Positions 31,510 through 33,505 of a stretch of 33,505 bases of DNA are shown here, piece by piece. Each line of letters begins with the position of its first letter. Position 1 is the stretch's first letter. A model generated the notes under the pieces. The model ran no database searches and was not told where the DNA came from. It was given only the letters and a program-made list of their open reading frames with translations. The position numbers and the translations under genes are program-made. Origin of the DNA: an uncultured Spirochaetaceae bacterium (lineage in GTDB: Bacteria; Spirochaetota; Spirochaetia; Sphaerochaetales; Sphaerochaetaceae); assembly GCA_944389075.1 (NCBI GenBank), contig CALXLA010000018.1:1-33505 (forward strand). Reading direction: 5' to 3'.

Positions 31510-33115
31510 TGTCATTGGCAGTGATGCCTCCTTCAAGGACTCTCGTCGCTGTATAGCCATATGCCTTCAGTCTGTTCTGCAGGAAGTATCCGCGCTTTCC
31601 GCGTGCGCATACAAGAAGCAGCTTCTCATCTTTGCCGAAACCTTTGACAGGACCATTCACTGTTGTGATATCTATCCATTCAGCCCCCGGTATTGTCTTT
31701 GATGGAAGCGCATCGATTATACGATATCCCGCAGCTTTCCCTTTCAGGTATTCAAGAGGCGTGATTGTCTCAAGTTCGCCAAGTATTTTGTTCTCAAGCA
31801 CATTGCAAAGATGCGCAAAAGGCGAGATCGCAGTAGAGAAAGGAGGTGCATAGGCGAAGTCCATCGAATCGAACTCTTCAGGCCTCATTCCCTTTGATAC
31901 AGCCAGTACCGCGATATCGGTCATCTTGTCTACAACCTCTGCGCCGATTGCCTGAAAACCCAGGATCCTATGTGTCTTCCTGTCAGCAATGAGTTTCATT
32001 ATAAGAGGTGAGGATCCTTCATAATAATGTGCCTTGTCATCCTCGACGGCAACTGCTGTTATTGTGCTGTATCCAGCTTTCGATGCTTCATCTTCCGTAA
32101 GTCCTGTCCGTCCTGCGCTGAGCGAATCAAGGAGCTTCACGATACCTGTTCCTGCTGCGCCCGGATACTCCTTGTCGGCACCTCCGATACATTTTGCCAG
32201 GATCCTTGCTGTCATGTTCGCAGTCGATCCCATTGCGGAATACATTCTCTTTCCTGTTATCCTGCTTGTTACGAGTGCGGCATCTCCAGCTGCATATACA
32301 TCCGGAATATTCGTGGACATATCGCTTCCGACGACAATAGCTCCTTTCTCCATCTCAAGTCCGCTGCCATCAAGGAAAGCAGTATTCGGTCTGACTCCAA
32401 GTGCGAGTATCACGATATCTGCATCGATAATTCCCTTATCTGTCACTACGCGCTCTGCTTTTTCCTTGCCTTCGATAGCTTCCAGGCGGGCAGATAGAAG
32501 AATTCCCATTCCGGCTTCCTTGAGCTTCTTCCCGGCAATATGCGCCATTTCATAATCAAAGGCCTTCGGCATAATCTGGTCAGCCATATCAATGACTGTG
32601 ACTGAGAGCCCTAGCTTCATCAGATTCTCCGCAGCTTCGAGCCCTATGAATCCTGCACCGATCACAGCAGCCTTTTTCGCATTTCCGGCATATTCCCTGA
32701 TACCAGCTGCATCATCAGGTGTCCTGAGCGTGAACACTCCTTTGAGGGCCTTTCCGGGAACATCTGGAACAATAGGAGATGCTCCTGTCGCTATGATCAG
32801 CTTGTCATAACTTTCATCTTTCCGCATCCCGTCTTTTTCGTAGAAGACCGTCTTCGCCGAGAAATCGACAGCCGTGGCTTCAGCTCCTGTTATTACATCT
32901 GCACCTGTAAGCCTGCTGAATTTCTCAGGGGTGTTGACTATCAGATCTTCTTTTTCCCTGATTGTCCCACCTATATAATATGGAAGGCCACAGCCTGCAT
33001 ATGATATATCATGTCCTTTTGTCAGTATCATCACATCCGCTGTACGGATTTCCCTTTTTATTTTCGCAGCTGCCTTCGTGCCTGCAGCGACTCCTCCGAG
33101 AATAAGAATCTTCAT
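31499..33115 (-). CDS. CoA-disulfide reductase with C-terminal rhodanese domain
   Basis: The 538-residue protein joins a flavin pyridine-nucleotide-disulfide reductase to a rhodanese domain. The FAD motif is LILGGVAAGTKAAAK (4-18), and the active-site Cys42 lies in SYAGCGLPYYIGG, typical of CoA-disulfide reductases and NADH oxidase relatives. The NAD(P)H motif is VIGAGFIGLEAAE, and the second FAD motif is DVYAAGDAA. The rhodanese domain (about 455-538) has Cys503 in LLVCARGKRG. Such fusions reduce CoA disulfides or persulfides and act in thiol or oxygen-stress and sulfur handling. ATG 33115 follows GAAGGAG, and the longer frame to 33184 lacks support. An extended -10 lies upstream. Confidence 0.9.
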   Translation of the reverse strand: MKILILGGVAAGTKAAAKIKREIRTADVMILTKGHDISYAGCGLPYYIGGTIREKEDLIVNTPEKFSRLTGADVITGAEATAVDFSAKTVFYEKDGMRKDESYDKLIIATGASPIVPDVPGKALKGVFTLRTPDDAAGIREYAGNAKKAAVIGAGFIGLEAAENLMKLGLSVTVIDMADQIMPKAFDYEMAHIAGKKLKEAGMGILLSARLEAIEGKEKAERVVTDKGIIDADIVILALGVRPNTAFLDGSGLEMEKGAIVVGSDMSTNIPDVYAAGDAALVTSRITGKRMYSAMGSTANMTARILAKCIGGADKEYPGAAGTGIVKLLDSLSAGRTGLTEDEASKAGYSTITAVAVEDDKAHYYEGSSPLIMKLIADRKTHRILGFQAIGAEVVDKMTDIAVLAVSKGMRPEEFDSMDFAYAPPFSTAISPFAHLCNVLENKILGELETITPLEYLKGKAAGYRIIDALPSKTIPGAEWIDITTVNGPVKGFGKDEKLLLVCARGKRGYFLQNRLKAYGYTATRVLEGGITANDIIS

Positions 33116-33138
33116 TGCTGTTCTCCTTCTTCCAATAG

Positions 33139-33147
33139 ATTGTAACA
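33139..33147 (-). promoter_or_regulatory. Extended -10 promoter of the CoA-disulfide reductase
   Basis: On the minus strand TGTTACAAT combines TGn with TACAAT (5 of 6). It lies 23 nt before the ATG, with GAAGGAG in between. No good -35 is seen, as is common for extended -10 promoters. Confidence 0.5.
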
Positions 33148-33175
33148 GAGAAAACGGAAAGAAGAGGCAATGTCT

Positions 33176-33198
33176 ATGTTTCATGCTTTCTGAAACAT
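33176..33198. repeat. Palindromic operator-like site
   Basis: ATGTTTCA (33176-33183) and TGAAACAT (33191-33198) form a perfect 8-bp inverted repeat with a 7-nt spacer, between the divergent reductase and transposase-family genes and upstream of the reductase -10 box. Size and symmetry fit a dimeric regulator site; no regulator can be named. Confidence 0.5.
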
Positions 33199-33255
33199 TA
33201 TCTGCTTTTGCTTCAATTGACTGTCAGGAAATGCCATTCAGCGCGTATATCTTAT

Positions 33256-33284
33256 AGGAGCCGATAACAAGCTCCTGAAGGAGG
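33256..33284 (+). promoter_or_regulatory. Alternative hairpins around the ribosome-binding site of the last gene
   Basis: AGGAGC (33256-33261) can pair with GCTCCT (33271-33276). The same CTCC (33272-33275) can instead pair with GGAG (33280-33283) across a TGAA tetraloop, hiding the Shine-Dalgarno AAGGAGG. The two structures exclude each other. Confidence 0.35.
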
Positions 33285-33288
33285 CTAT

Positions 33289-33505
33289 ATGGATTCAGCC
33301 AATAGCAGGATAAGAAAAGCACTTGAGGAGATGTGCCTTATGGATGATGCCCTTTTCTCCAAGTGCTTCGATGGCGACAGGAAGTGCTCCTCCCTCATGC
33401 TCAGGATTATCCTCGGCAGGAATGACCTTGATGTCACTGAGGCAAGGACGCAGAGATGGATACAGAACATAGAGAACCACTCCGTCAAGCTGGACATAGC
33501 CGCAA
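33289..33505 (+). CDS. PD-(D/E)XK nuclease-family transposase, N-terminal part
   Basis: Only the first 72 residues are inside the window. The protein begins with a helical lead (SANSRIRKALEEMCLMDDALFSKCFDG) and continues with LMLRIILGRNDLDV, RTQRWIQNIEN and SVKLDIAA. This pattern matches the N-terminus of the PD-(D/E)XK (Rpn-related) transposase-like family, in which the LDI segment supplies the catalytic Asp. A strong GAAGGAGG lies 4 nt before the ATG. The gene runs off the right edge, so completeness cannot be judged. Confidence 0.7.
   Translation, partial: MDSANSRIRKALEEMCLMDDALFSKCFDGDRKCSSLMLRIILGRNDLDVTEARTQRWIQNIENHSVKLDIAA

Noticed and set aside
1-33505. CRISPR array, prophage or integrative element
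   Set aside because: No regularly spaced repeats or phage structural genes are present. The two Xer proteins fit housekeeping recombinases better than integrases, and there is no flanking tRNA or att duplication.

Overview
The window is about 33.5 kb of bacterial chromosome with moderate GC content, dense genes and many 1-14 nt gene overlaps. Gene content points to a spirochaete, most likely a Sphaerochaeta-like (round or pleomorphic, wall-altered) lineage. The evidence is a mur-free division cluster, an FlhF-type GTPase, paired GH57 glucan enzymes and, above all, peptidoglycan proteins whose folds are kept but whose active sites are gone. The taxon is inferred from gene content, not from a database match.

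Layout. Positions 1-498 hold a 5S rRNA, its terminator and a candidate ~100-nt small RNA. Positions 499-4037 (+) carry a lysine-less DegT-fold protein, NAD kinase and RecN. Positions 4017-8836 are an alpha-glucan module: a GH57/DUF3536 protein (-), then a DUF4912 protein and a GH57 branching enzyme (+). Positions 8957-20395 form one very long operon behind a four-box MraZ operator: mraZ, rsmH, a short FtsL-position protein, a degenerate ftsW, an ftsQ-like gene, ftsA, ftsZ, a Xer recombinase, a decayed DprA, a second Xer, hslV, hslU and flhF. Positions 20385-22278 hold a divergent pair: a class B penicillin-binding protein reduced to its membrane anchor and pedestal (-), and a LysM protein with a metal-less M23 domain (+). 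They share one TATAATA box as opposing -10 elements. Positions 22343-25147 are a terminator and secA (-). Positions 25224-31509 (+) carry cvpA-like, holB-like, a soluble histidine kinase, a sigma-54 response regulator and a DinG-type helicase. Positions 31499-33115 (-) are a CoA-disulfide reductase/rhodanese fusion. Position 33289 to the end is the start of a PD-(D/E)XK transposase-family gene.

How the parts fit. The central region combines an apparently normal cytoplasmic division machine (FtsZ with GTPase loop and C-terminal tail, FtsA with its amphipathic tail, MraZ with its operator) with a septal wall-synthesis arm that looks non-enzymatic. The SEDS protein has Ile where the essential Asp should be, the PBP has no transpeptidase domain, and the M23 domain has none of its zinc ligands. 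The reading I favour is that the FtsW-PBP-LytM proteins survive as a structural or signalling scaffold linking the Z-ring to the envelope.

Other points that stand out are several transcription-unit-first genes that appear leaderless (-10 box 6-8 nt before the ATG, no Shine-Dalgarno), three convergent gene pairs whose coding ends overlap, and a decayed DprA at the place expected from the smf...codV-clpQ-clpY order of Bacillus.
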